DNA of 64,000 bases, taken from positions 1 through 64,000 of the forward strand of contig NZ_JALPVL010000011.1 of the NCBI RefSeq assembly GCF_023544465.1. Direction: 5' to 3'. The notes under the pieces are model-generated. The model was not told where the DNA came from. It ran no database searches and worked only from the letters and a program-made list of their open reading frames with translations. The translations under genes were made by a program, and so were the position numbers. The stretch is from Paractinoplanes maris. Lineage in GTDB: Bacteria; Actinomycetota; Actinomycetes; Mycobacteriales; Micromonosporaceae. This document shows positions 25,349-33,772 of the stretch, piece by piece (the first letter of the stretch is position 1; every line of letters begins with the position of its first letter).

Positions 25349-27580
25349 ATGAAGTTCACCGATGGGTACTGGCTCAAGCGCAAGGGCTTCACCGTCCTGC
25401 ATCCGGTCCAGCTGCGGGACAGCCAGGCCGACGAGAAGACCCTGACCGCGTACGCCGCGACGAAGCCGGTTCGCAGCCGGTCGGACACCCTCGACACGCC
25501 GCTGATCACGATCAAGCTCTCGTCGCCCGCGCCGGACGTCATCCGGGTGACGCTGGGCCACTTCCTGGGCGGAGTGCCCAAGGGCCCGAACTTCGCGATC
25601 GCCGAAGAGGATCACCCGGTCACGATCGACGGTGCCTCGCTGACGTCGGGGTCGCTGACCGCCCGCTTCCGCGAGGGCGAGCAGTGGGGTCTCGACTTCA
25701 CCGCCGGCGGCAAGCGGCTCACCGGCACCGGCTGGCGCGGCATGGGCGTCGTCGACGCGGCCGACGGTGAGCACTACGTGCACGAGCAGCTCGACCTCGG
25801 GGTGGGCGAGGCCGTCTACGGGCTGGGCGAGCGCTTCGGGCCGTTGGTCAAGAACGGCCAGAGCGTCGACATCTGGAACGAGGACGGTGGCACCAGCAGC
25901 GAGCTGGCGTACAAGAATGTGCCGTTCTTCCTGACCAACCGGGGCTACGGCGTGCTGGTCGACCACCCGGGCAAGGTGTCCTTCGAGGTGGCCAGCGAGA
26001 TGGTGTCGCGCACCCAGTTCAGCGTGGCCGGGCAGACCCTGTCGTACCTGGTGATCCACGGCCCGACCCCGGCCGACATCCTGCGCAAGTACACGGCGCT
26101 GACCGGTCGTCCGGCGCTGCCCCCGGCCTGGTCCTTCGGGCTCTGGCTGACCACGAGCTTCACCACCCCGTACGACGAGGAGACGGTCACCTCGTTCGTC
26201 GACGGGATGGCCGAGCGTGACCTGCCGCTGAGCGTGTTCCACTTCGACACGTTCTGGATGCGCGAGTTCCACTGGTGCGACTTCGAGTGGGACCCGGCGA
26301 TCTTCCCGGACCCGCCGGGCATGCTGAAGCGCCTGCACGACCGGGGCCTGCGGACGTGCCTGTGGATCAACCCGTACATCGCCCAGCGGTCGGCGATGTT
26401 CCGCGAGGGCGTCGAGAAGGGCTACCTGCTCAAAAAGGCCGACGGCGACGTCTGGCAGTGGGACAAGTGGCAGGCCGGCATGGCGCTGGTCGACTTCACC
26501 AACCCGGCCGCGCGCGAGTGGTACGCGGCCAAGCTCGCGGTGCTGGTCGAGATGGGCGTCGACGCCTTCAAGTCGGACTTCGGCGAACGGGTGCCGACCG
26601 ACGTGGTGTGGCACGACGGGTCGGACCCGGAGCGGATGCACAACTACTACACGCAGCTCTACAACCAGGTGGTGTTCGACGTCCTGAGAGAGGCTCGGGG
26701 CGAGGGCGAGGCGGTGCTGTTCGCGCGGTCGGCCACCGTCGGCGGCCAGCAGTTCCCGGTGCACTGGGGCGGCGACAACTCGGCCACCTACGAGTCGATG
26801 GCCGAGAGCCTGCGCGGTGGCCTGTCGCTGATGAGTTCCGGTTTCGGCTTCTGGAGCCACGACATCGGCGGTTTCGAGGGGCGGCCCGACCCGGCCGTGT
26901 TCAAGCGGTGGATCGCCTTCGGGCTGCTCTCGTCGCACAGCCGGCTGCACGGCAACCACTCCTACCGGGTGCCGTGGCTGTTCGACGACGAGTCGGTCGA
27001 GGTGCTGCGGTCGTTCACGCACCTCAAGTACAGCCTCATGCCGTACCTCTGGGAAGCCGCCCGGCAGGCTCATGAGCAGGGTCTTCCGGTGATGCGGCCG
27101 ATGGTCCTCGGTTTCCCGGACGACCCGGCGGTGACCTACGTCGACCGGCAGTACCTGCTCGGCGGCGATCTGCTCGTGGCGCCGGTGTTCAGCGAGGAAG
27201 GCGAGGTCAGCTACTACGTGCCCGCCGGCCGCTGGACCCGCTACCTGACCGGCGAGGTCGTCGAGGGGCCGGGCTGGGTGCACGAGACGCACGGCTTCGG
27301 CAGTGTGCCGCTGCTGGTCCGGCCGGGCGCGGTCATCCCGGTCGGCAACCGCACCGACCGGCCCGATTACCCGTACGCCGACGGCGTCACGCTGCGTCTC
27401 TTCGAGCCGGCCGAGGGCAGCACGGTGGTCCGGGTGGGGGAGAGCACCTTCACGGTGACCCGCGACGGCACGGCGATCCGGATCGAGCGGGAGGGCGCCG
27501 CCCGGCCGTGGCGGGTCGAGATCGCCGGCGGCCCGTCGGCCGAACTCGGCGCCGGCGACGCGACCTGGGTCGCCGGCTAG
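25349..27580 (+). CDS. yicI: Alpha-xylosidase (GH31, YicI family)
   Basis: Glycoside hydrolase of 743 aa that removes non-reducing alpha-xylosyl residues, for example from isoprimeverose or xyloglucan oligosaccharides. It follows the YicI sequence along its whole length, from KFTDGYWL at the start to the GERFGPLVKNGQ loop. The catalytic nucleophile is Asp410 in KSDFGERVPTD and the acid/base is Asp476 in HWGGDNSATYESMAES. There is no signal peptide, so it acts on imported oligosaccharides in the cytoplasm. AAAGGGA lies before the ATG, 10 nt after the permease stop. Confidence 0.93.
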   Translation: MKFTDGYWLKRKGFTVLHPVQLRDSQADEKTLTAYAATKPVRSRSDTLDTPLITIKLSSPAPDVIRVTLGHFLGGVPKGPNFAIAEEDHPVTIDGASLTSGSLTARFREGEQWGLDFTAGGKRLTGTGWRGMGVVDAADGEHYVHEQLDLGVGEAVYGLGERFGPLVKNGQSVDIWNEDGGTSSELAYKNVPFFLTNRGYGVLVDHPGKVSFEVASEMVSRTQFSVAGQTLSYLVIHGPTPADILRKYTALTGRPALPPAWSFGLWLTTSFTTPYDEETVTSFVDGMAERDLPLSVFHFDTFWMREFHWCDFEWDPAIFPDPPGMLKRLHDRGLRTCLWINPYIAQRSAMFREGVEKGYLLKKADGDVWQWDKWQAGMALVDFTNPAAREWYAAKLAVLVEMGVDAFKSDFGERVPTDVVWHDGSDPERMHNYYTQLYNQVVFDVLREARGEGEAVLFARSATVGGQQFPVHWGGDNSATYESMAESLRGGLSLMSSGFGFWSHDIGGFEGRPDPAVFKRWIAFGLLSSHSRLHGNHSYRVPWLFDDESVEVLRSFTHLKYSLMPYLWEAARQAHEQGLPVMRPMVLGFPDDPAVTYVDRQYLLGGDLLVAPVFSEEGEVSYYVPAGRWTRYLTGEVVEGPGWVHETHGFGSVPLLVRPGAVIPVGNRTDRPDYPYADGVTLRLFEPAEGSTVVRVGESTFTVTRDGTAIRIEREGAARPWRVEIAGGPSAELGAGDATWVAG

Positions 27581-27638
27581 ACCGGCAAGGTGGGGCTCGC
27601 CACCCTGGTCAGCGGGCCCCACCACCCGGTCGGCGACA

Positions 27639-27644
27639 TAGGAT
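27639..27644 (+). promoter_or_regulatory. Leaderless -10 box (TAGGAT) of the PfkB-GH4 pair
   Basis: TAGGAT is followed by 6 nt and the ATG at 27651, inside the 70-bp gap after the alpha-xylosidase gene. It suggests a second, internal promoter for the kinase and GH4 genes. Confidence 0.55.
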
Positions 27645-27650
27645 CTCGAG

Positions 27651-28676
27651 ATGACCCCGGCACTGGACCTGTTCGTCCCAGGCGTCGTCTACCTCGACAT
27701 CATCTTCACCGGCCTCGAGGGGTTGCCCGAGCCCGGCACCGAGGTGTGGGCCTCGGGCATGGGCTCCTGCCCGGGCGGCATCGCCAACCTGGCTGTCGCG
27801 GCGTCGCGGCTCGGCCTGCGGACCGGCCTCGGCACGGCGCTGGCCACCGACGCGTACGGGGACTTCTGCGCCGAGATCCTCTGCGCTCAGGAGAACATCG
27901 ATCTGGACGCGTCCCGCCGCATCGAGGGCCACTCACCGGTGACCGTGTCGCTCGCCTCCGACCGCGACCGCAGCATGATCACGCACGGCCACCCGTTGCC
28001 GCTCAACGCCGACGGGCTGGTCGGCGGGCTGCCGACCTGCCGGGCTGCCTCGGTGTCGCTGACCAAGGACCGGCTGCCCTGGGTGCGCCGGGCCCGCGAG
28101 GCGGGGACGCTGGTCTTCGCCGACGTGGGCTGGGACGCCAGCGCCGAGTGGCCGGCCGAGGTGCTCGACATGCTGGAGGACTGCCACGCCTTCGTGCCCA
28201 ACGCGGTCGAGGCGATGCAGTACACGAGGGCCGCGACGCCCGCGGCGGCCCTGCGGAAGCTGGCGGGGCTGGCCCCGGTCGTCGTGGTGACCTGCGGCGG
28301 CGACGGGGTTCTGGCCCACGACGCGCGCACCGGCGAGACCGTGCACGTCCCCGCCGTGCCCGTGCCGGCCCTCGACCCGACCGGCGCGGGCGACGTCTTC
28401 ACGGCCGGGTTCATCCTCGGCAGCCTGCGCGACTGGCCGCTGGCGCAGAGCCTGGCCTTCGCCAACCTGATCGCCGCGCTCTCGGTGCAGCACTTCGGCG
28501 GGTCGCTGTCGGCGCCGGGCTGGGGCGACATCGCCGACTGGTGGCGGGTGGCCCGCTCGTCGGAGCTCGCCGGGCGATATGCCTTCCTCGACGACGTCAT
28601 CCCCGGCGGCGAGCAGCGCACGGTGCGCCGCGCCGGCGCCACGATCGCCCGGCTCTCGGACGCTCATGCGCACTGA
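27651..28676 (+). CDS. PfkB-family carbohydrate kinase
   Basis: Ribokinase-like sugar kinase of 341 aa. The N-terminal sugar-binding signature is MGSCPGGIANLAVAASRLGL, and the C-terminal PfkB signature LDPTGAGDVFTAGFI holds the catalytic Asp and anion hole. The sugar is unknown; its place between GH31 and GH4 suggests that it phosphorylates a product or disaccharide of the imported sugar. It is probably leaderless. Its last 11 bp overlap the start of the GH4 gene. Confidence 0.9.
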   Translation: MTPALDLFVPGVVYLDIIFTGLEGLPEPGTEVWASGMGSCPGGIANLAVAASRLGLRTGLGTALATDAYGDFCAEILCAQENIDLDASRRIEGHSPVTVSLASDRDRSMITHGHPLPLNADGLVGGLPTCRAASVSLTKDRLPWVRRAREAGTLVFADVGWDASAEWPAEVLDMLEDCHAFVPNAVEAMQYTRAATPAAALRKLAGLAPVVVVTCGGDGVLAHDARTGETVHVPAVPVPALDPTGAGDVFTAGFILGSLRDWPLAQSLAFANLIAALSVQHFGGSLSAPGWGDIADWWRVARSSELAGRYAFLDDVIPGGEQRTVRRAGATIARLSDAHAH

Positions 28677-29994
28677 ACGACTGGTCATCCTGGGCGGCGG
28701 CGGGTTCCGGGTGCCCCTGGTCTACGGCGCGTTGCTGGGCGGCGACTCCCCGATCGGCTCGGTGGTGCTGCACGACGTCGACGCGGCCCGGCTGACCGCG
28801 ATCGGCGGGGTCCTGCGGGCCCAGGCCGCCGCGGCCGGGCCGGGGCGGGCGCCGTCGGTGGAGCTGACGACCGATCTGACCGAGGCCCTGACCGGGGCCG
28901 GCTTCGTGTTCAACGCGATCCGGGTGCACGGGCTCGAGGGCCGGGTGATCGACGAGCGGGTGGCGCTGGCCGAGGGCCTGCTCGGGCAGGAGACGGTCGG
29001 GGCGGGCGGCATCGCGTACGGGTTGCGGACGGTGCCCGTCGTGCAGGCCATCGCCCGGCGGATCAGCCTGGTCGCGCCGGACGCCTGGGTCATCAACTTC
29101 ACCAACCCGGCCGGTCTGGTAACCGAGGCGATGGCGGCCCATGTCGGCGACCGCGTGATCGGCATCTGCGACTCGCCGTCGGCCCTGGCCCGGCGTGTCG
29201 GGCGGGCGCTCGGGCTCGCCCCCGGGTCGTTCGAGGCCGACTACGCCGGGCTCAACCACCTGGGCTGGCTGACCGCGGTCCGGCAGGGCGACGAGGATCT
29301 GCTCCCGCGGCTGCTGGCCGACCCGGCGGCAGTCGAGTCCTTCGAGGAGGGCCGGCTCTTCGGGGCGTCCCGGATCCAGGCGCTGGGCGCCGTCCCGAAC
29401 GAATACCTGCACTATTACTACGACCACGCGTCCCTGATCCGGGCCGAGCTGGCGGCCGACGAGACCCGCGGCGAATACCTCCTGCGTCAGCAGCAGGAGT
29501 GTTACGCCGAGCTCAAGTCGGCGGCCTCCCCGCTGGCGGCCTGGGACGCCGCCCGTCGTCAGCGCGACGCGACCTACATGGCGATGGAGGGTCTCGGCGA
29601 GCGCGACGACGCCGAGGGCGGCGGATACGAGGACGTGGCGCTGGCCCTGATGCTGGCGATCGCCGGCAACCGGCCCACGCAGCTGATCCTGAACGTCCGC
29701 AACCGCGGCACACTGCCCGAGCTCGACGACGACGCGGTGGTCGAGGTGCCGTGCACAGTCGACGGCGCCGGCCCGCGGCCGCTGCCCTCCGCGGGTCTGC
29801 CGGGGCACGGGGTCGAGCTGGTCAAGCGCATCAAGGCGGCCGACCGGGGCGTGCTGACGGCGGCCGCGACGGGGTCGCGGGCGGTGGCGGTGCGAGCCAT
29901 GGCCGCGCATCCGCTGATCGACTCGGTCCAGGCGGCGCGGCGGCTCATCACCGCCTATCAGGCCCGCTTCCGCGAGCTCGACTATCTGAGCTGA
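28666..29994 (+). CDS. GH4 family glycosidase (6-phospho-beta-glucosidase type)
   Basis: NAD- and metal-dependent glycosidase of 442 aa. The Rossmann motif is LVILGGGGFRVPLVYGAL, followed by NFTNPAGLVTEA, the metal-site region ICDSPSALARR and LNHLGW, all usual for GH4. ATG at 28666 overlaps the PfkB stop, so translation is coupled. Enzymes of this type usually need a 6-phosphorylated substrate, but the sugar enters by an ABC importer and not by a PTS; the PfkB kinase may provide the phosphate, or the enzyme may use unphosphorylated sugar. Its 3' end overlaps the CGNR gene by 13 bp. Confidence 0.88.
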   Translation: MRTERLVILGGGGFRVPLVYGALLGGDSPIGSVVLHDVDAARLTAIGGVLRAQAAAAGPGRAPSVELTTDLTEALTGAGFVFNAIRVHGLEGRVIDERVALAEGLLGQETVGAGGIAYGLRTVPVVQAIARRISLVAPDAWVINFTNPAGLVTEAMAAHVGDRVIGICDSPSALARRVGRALGLAPGSFEADYAGLNHLGWLTAVRQGDEDLLPRLLADPAAVESFEEGRLFGASRIQALGAVPNEYLHYYYDHASLIRAELAADETRGEYLLRQQQECYAELKSAASPLAAWDAARRQRDATYMAMEGLGERDDAEGGGYEDVALALMLAIAGNRPTQLILNVRNRGTLPELDDDAVVEVPCTVDGAGPRPLPSAGLPGHGVELVKRIKAADRGVLTAAATGSRAVAVRAMAAHPLIDSVQAARRLITAYQARFRELDYLS

Positions 29995-30467
29995 TCTCGG
30001 CTGGTCTCTCCGAGCTGGGCCTTGCGGCGGCGGAAGGCGGCTGCTCGGGCCCGGTTCTGGCAGGTGAGGCAGCAGAAGCGACGCTTGCCGGCGGGGGAGG
30101 CGTCGACGTAGACGTCGGCGCACTGGTCGTCGGCGCACAGGCCCAGGCGGCCGGGGTGTTCGGTCAGGTGATGGCGCAGGGCCAGGGCGGCGGCGGCTCG
30201 CGTCGACTGGGTGGGGTCGTCGACCGACCAGGTCGGGGCCTGCTCGGGGGACAGCTCCGGGCGTACGCCGGTGAGCCGCAACAATCCGGTGACCAGCCGG
30301 GCCCTGGTCGCGGGGTCGGTCGTGACGAAGATCGGGTGCAGCTCGTCGGCCAGCGTGGTCAGCTCGGGGCCCGGGCGAGGGGCGCGGCCGTCGACCCGGC
30401 ACGGCTCGGTGCCCCACTCGTTGACCAGGGTCACCACCTCGGTGATCTCCATGGTGACGACGTCCAC
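29982..30467 (-). CDS. CGNR zinc-finger protein, probable regulator
   Basis: Protein of 161 aa with an N-terminal ABATE-like part (LVNEWGTEPCRVDGR) and a C-terminal CGNR zinc finger: C-x4-C (CADDQC), then CCLTCQNRARAAAFRRRK. Such proteins are thought to act as stress-related transcription factors. The start is GTG with GGAGGT 6 nt upstream; an internal ATG five codons later is possible. It is divergent from the MFS exporter, and a 32-bp inverted repeat in between is a likely operator. The 3' end overlaps the convergent GH4 gene. Confidence 0.88.
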   Translation of the reverse strand: MDVVTMEITEVVTLVNEWGTEPCRVDGRAPRPGPELTTLADELHPIFVTTDPATRARLVTGLLRLTGVRPELSPEQAPTWSVDDPTQSTRAAAALALRHHLTEHPGRLGLCADDQCADVYVDASPAGKRRFCCLTCQNRARAAAFRRRKAQLGETSRDQLR

Positions 30468-30557
30468 GGTGCACCTCCGCCCGTCGGGGGTTGTCCGGCC
30501 GGATTCCAGCGTAACGCCATGAGACGGGTTTTCACGTTGCGTCGGCTGGTTGTCGGC

Positions 30558-30589
30558 CGTAACGTGATGAAGGAATTCATAGCGTTACG
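30558..30589 (+). promoter_or_regulatory. 32-bp imperfect inverted repeat, probable operator of the MFS exporter
   Basis: The half-sites CGTAACGTGATGAA and TTCATAGCGTTACG match at 12 of 16 dyad positions. The repeat ends 14 nt before the MFS start and must overlap the promoter or leader. A further GCGTAACGC palindrome is at 30509-30517. Likely binder: the CGNR protein, or a TetR/MarR protein elsewhere. Confidence 0.6.
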
Positions 30590-30603
30590 AAGGGGAGTGG
30601 ATC

Positions 30604-32214
30604 ATGCGAGCGACTGCCGGCGCCCGGGAATGGGTGGGGCTGGCCGTGCTGGCCCTGCCCTGCCTGCTGGTGTCGCTGGACGCCGAGGTGCTCAACATGG
30701 CGGCGCCGCAGCTGGCGACCGACCTGCGGCCCAGCGCGGTTCAGCTGCTCTGGATCATGGACAGCTACGTCTTCGTGGTGGCCGGGGCACTGATCGCCAT
30801 GGGGGTCCTCGGCGACCGCATCGGGCGGCGCCGGCTCCTGCTGGCCGGGGCGGTCGGGTTCGCCCTGTCGTCGCTGCTGGCCGCCTTTGCCACCAGCCCC
30901 GAGTTGCTGATCGCCGCCCGCGTGCTGATGGGCCTGGCCGGGGCGTCGCTGATGCCGTCGACGCTGGCGCTGATCCGGGCGATGTTCGCCGACGCGCGAC
31001 AGCGGGGGATCGCGCTCGGCGTCTGGAGTGCCTCGTTCTCGCTCGGCGGCCTGGCCGCGCCCTTGATCGGCGGGGTGCTGCTCGAGCACTTCTGGTGGGG
31101 CTCGGTGTTCCTGCTGGCCGTGCCCGCGACCGTGCTGCTCGTCCTGGCCGGGCCGGCGCTGCTGCCTGAGGCCCGCGACAGCAGCGCCCGCGGCTTCGAC
31201 CTGGGCGGCGCGGTGCTCAGCCTGGTGGCGGTGCTGATCTTCGTGTACGGGGTCAAGCGCCTCGCCGCCGAGGGCTGGCAGGCCGTGCCGTTCCTGGCCA
31301 TCCTGGCCGGCGGGGGCGCGTTCGCTCTCTTCCTGCGGCGGCAACGGCGGATCCCGCGGCCGCTGCTCGACCTGAGCATGTTCGGCGACGTCCGGGTGCG
31401 GGTCGCGCTGGCCGCCAACGCGCTCTCGTTCTTCGTGCTCTACGGCACCCAGCTCGCGATCGTCATGTACCTGCAGATCGTGCTCGACCTGTCGCCGCTG
31501 CGGGCCGGACTGTGGGCGTTGCCGTCGGTGGGCGCGTTCCTGCTGGCGTCGCTGCTCGGGCCGGTGCTGGTGCGCTGGTTCCCGGCCGGCCGGGTGGTCG
31601 CGGCCGGTGCCGTCGTGATGGCGTCGGGGCACGCGATCATGGCGCTGGCCGCGTTCGGTGGCGGGTTGCCGGCGTTGGTGACCGGGATGGTCGTCGGTGG
31701 GGCGGGGCTCGCGCCGGTCTACACGCTCACCACTGATCTTGTGGTTTCCTCCGTACGCTCGTCGCGCGCCGGTATGGCCGCGGCCGTCACCGAGACCGGG
31801 GCCGAGCTGGGCGGGGCCGTCGGCATCGCGGTGCTGGGGTCGGTCGTGGTGGCGGCCTACCGCGGCGGGATGTCGGGGGTCCCGGGGCTGCCGGCGGACG
31901 GGACGTTGATGGACGCGGCCGCGGCGGCGGGCCGGTTGCCGGCTTCGGCCGGAGCGGCCCTGCTGGACCGGGCCGACAACGCGTACGGGATGGCCTTTGC
32001 CCTGGTCTCGCTGGTGGCCGCCGGGCTGGTGGCGGTGGCCGCGGTGCTCGCCTTCCGGACCCTGTGGCCGATCGCCCCGGGCGCCGGCGAGCCGGTCGCG
32101 CCGCAGCGCAACGAGGCGGGTGCCGGCGAGCTGAGCGACAATCCGTCCGATATGGTCGAGCCGCTCGCGTCGGTGAGTGCCGGCCCCGAGCCGGCGCCGG
32201 GCAACCGGGAGTGA
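30604..32214 (+). CDS. MFS drug exporter, DHA2 (14-helix, QacA/EmrB) family
   Basis: Proton-driven efflux pump of 536 aa. The first helices carry the antiporter signature LDAEVLNMAAPQLATDL, and GDRIGRRRLLLAG is the cytoplasmic loop 2-3 motif. A second LMGLAGASLMPSTLALIR and about 14 hydrophobic segments follow. A hydrophilic tail of about 50 residues ends the protein. AAGGGGAG lies at good distance from the ATG. Substrates are probably hydrophobic or cationic compounds; regulation probably involves the inverted repeat upstream and the divergent CGNR protein. Confidence 0.92.
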   Translation: MRATAGAREWVGLAVLALPCLLVSLDAEVLNMAAPQLATDLRPSAVQLLWIMDSYVFVVAGALIAMGVLGDRIGRRRLLLAGAVGFALSSLLAAFATSPELLIAARVLMGLAGASLMPSTLALIRAMFADARQRGIALGVWSASFSLGGLAAPLIGGVLLEHFWWGSVFLLAVPATVLLVLAGPALLPEARDSSARGFDLGGAVLSLVAVLIFVYGVKRLAAEGWQAVPFLAILAGGGAFALFLRRQRRIPRPLLDLSMFGDVRVRVALAANALSFFVLYGTQLAIVMYLQIVLDLSPLRAGLWALPSVGAFLLASLLGPVLVRWFPAGRVVAAGAVVMASGHAIMALAAFGGGLPALVTGMVVGGAGLAPVYTLTTDLVVSSVRSSRAGMAAAVTETGAELGGAVGIAVLGSVVVAAYRGGMSGVPGLPADGTLMDAAAAAGRLPASAGAALLDRADNAYGMAFALVSLVAAGLVAVAAVLAFRTLWPIAPGAGEPVAPQRNEAGAGELSDNPSDMVEPLASVSAGPEPAPGNRE

Positions 32215-32268
32215 TGAGCGTCCCCCCGCCCTCTGTGGCCGTCGTCCCGCCGTTCCCGTAGGCTCTAT

Positions 32269-32296
32269 CTCCTATCGGTTTAGTAGAGCTTAGGAG
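32269..32296 (+). promoter_or_regulatory. Possible Shine-Dalgarno-masking hairpin
   Basis: CTCCTA (32269-32274) can pair with TAGGAG (32291-32296), which overlaps the ribosome site of the gene at 32309. A competing pair, CTCTA (32263) with TAGAG (32284), overlaps it. Structure only; no known riboswitch is recognised. Confidence 0.3.
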
Positions 32297-32308
32297 GAGG
32301 TGGAGGCG

Positions 32309-33025
32309 ATGACCACAGCCGCGCACAGTGCCCAGCCGGCCCACGAACGGCATCGGGCACGGGAAGGGGCCGCGCTCTCCGGCTCACCGGCCGGTGCCTT
32401 TACGACGGTCCGCGCCGTCGAGAAGGCGACGGCGAGACCGGTGCGCGGCGGCGCCGGCCGATTCGCCGGCCGGCCGCCGAACGTCCTCGACCGTGACGAC
32501 ATCTGGGGCCGCATCGTCAAGCCGGGCGCCCGGTTGCCCTCCGTGACGTTGCTCGAGGCCGATCTGGGCCCGATCCACCTCGACCGCCTGCGGATGACCG
32601 GCCCGATCGTGCTCGTCTTCTTCCCGTACGCGTCGAGCGCGCAAGCCGATGCCGCGCTGGCCGGCTATGAGCGCCGGCTGGTGCCCGCCCTGGCCGGGAC
32701 GGACGCTCACCTGGTCGCGGTCAGCCCGCAGATCCCCGGCCGCCTGGCCGAACTCAAACGACGGCACCACCTGAGCTACTTCGTGGCGGCCGACCCGCGC
32801 CACCAGTTGATCGACGCCTTCAACCTGGGCTTCCACGCGCCGGGGGCCGACGTGCTGCTGGGCGCCCGGCGTTCGGTGCTGCCCTTCCCGGCCGTGGTCG
32901 TCGTCGATCGGGCCGGGGTGGTGCGGTTCGCCGACGTACGCCCCGACGGTGCCGCCCTGGCCGAGCCCGCGCTCATCCTGGCCGCCGTGGAGGCGCTCGG
33001 TGAACGAAGCGTGTATCAGAGGTGA
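32309..33025 (+). CDS. Peroxiredoxin-fold (redoxin-like) protein without cysteine
   Basis: Protein of 238 aa. After a disordered, charged N-terminus of about 65 residues a thioredoxin-like AhpC/TSA fold begins with KPGARLPSVTLLEADLGPIH. In peroxiredoxins the sequence after the strand VLVFFP carries the peroxidatic Thr-x-x-Cys; here the same place reads VLVFFPYASSAQADAAL. The whole protein contains no cysteine, so it cannot be a thiol peroxidase. It may be a binding or regulatory offshoot. AGGAGG is 9 nt before the ATG and can pair with CTCCTA upstream (32269-32274). Confidence 0.75.
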   Translation: MTTAAHSAQPAHERHRAREGAALSGSPAGAFTTVRAVEKATARPVRGGAGRFAGRPPNVLDRDDIWGRIVKPGARLPSVTLLEADLGPIHLDRLRMTGPIVLVFFPYASSAQADAALAGYERRLVPALAGTDAHLVAVSPQIPGRLAELKRRHHLSYFVAADPRHQLIDAFNLGFHAPGADVLLGARRSVLPFPAVVVVDRAGVVRFADVRPDGAALAEPALILAAVEALGERSVYQR

Positions 33026-33048
33026 ATCTCCGGGTATAGCTACCGCCG

Positions 33049-33741
33049 ATGCAGGATGAACAGCACGCGCTCGAGGTGCGGCTCGCGGTGACCGCCGCGG
33101 GCGCCGTCGTGCTGCTGGTGCCGTTCACCGTGATCGCGGCCATGGTGGTCGGCGGGGTCGACTGGTTGCACCGGCTCGACGAGGACGTCAGCGTGGCCGT
33201 GCACGCCTTCTCGTCGGGCCGCCCGGGGCTGGTCGATTTCATGTGGGCCTGGTGCCTGGCCTTCGACCCGTGGATGTGGCGGGCCGCCGCGCTGGCGCTG
33301 GTGATCTGGCTGGTCCGGCAGGGCGCCCGCTCCCTCGCGTGGTGGGTGGGCATCACGATGACCGCGGGCGGCCTGCTCGGTGTGGTGCTCAAGGTGATCT
33401 TCGAACGGGATCGCCCGTCGTTCCTCGACCCGGTGGCCACGGCGGTCGGCTATTCGTTCCCGTCCGGGCACGCGCTGAACAACGCGCTCGGCGCCGCGGT
33501 CCTGCTGGCGGTGCTGCTGCCGCGGGTCCGCCACCGCACGGCGCTGCTGGTCGCCGGGATCGCCATCCCGGTGATCACGGGCGCCTTCCGGATCGGGCTG
33601 GGCGTGCATTTCCTCAGTGATGTGCTGGCCGGCTGGCTTCTCGGCCTCTTCGTGGCGGCCGGCACGGCGACCGCCTTCGCCGCCCGTCGCCGGCGCCGCC
33701 GCCGGCTCGACCTGGTGGGAGCGCGCTCAGCGGGAGAGTAA
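33049..33741 (+). CDS. PAP2-family membrane phosphatase
   Basis: Integral membrane phosphatase of 230 aa with about six helices. All three lipid-phosphatase motifs are visible: KVIFERDRP (C1), SFPSGH (C2) and R-x5-H-x3-D in FRIGLGVHFLSD (C3). Substrates are probably prenyl or phospholipid phosphates on the outer face. A TAGCTA hexamer (33037-33042) lies 6 nt before the ATG, so the start may be leaderless. The C-terminus is a run of Arg residues. A second PAP2 gene follows after 31 bp. Confidence 0.9.
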   Translation: MQDEQHALEVRLAVTAAGAVVLLVPFTVIAAMVVGGVDWLHRLDEDVSVAVHAFSSGRPGLVDFMWAWCLAFDPWMWRAAALALVIWLVRQGARSLAWWVGITMTAGGLLGVVLKVIFERDRPSFLDPVATAVGYSFPSGHALNNALGAAVLLAVLLPRVRHRTALLVAGIAIPVITGAFRIGLGVHFLSDVLAGWLLGLFVAAGTATAFAARRRRRRRLDLVGARSAGE

Positions 33742-33772
33742 TGATCGGCGTGATTGGGTAGACAGCGCCGAC

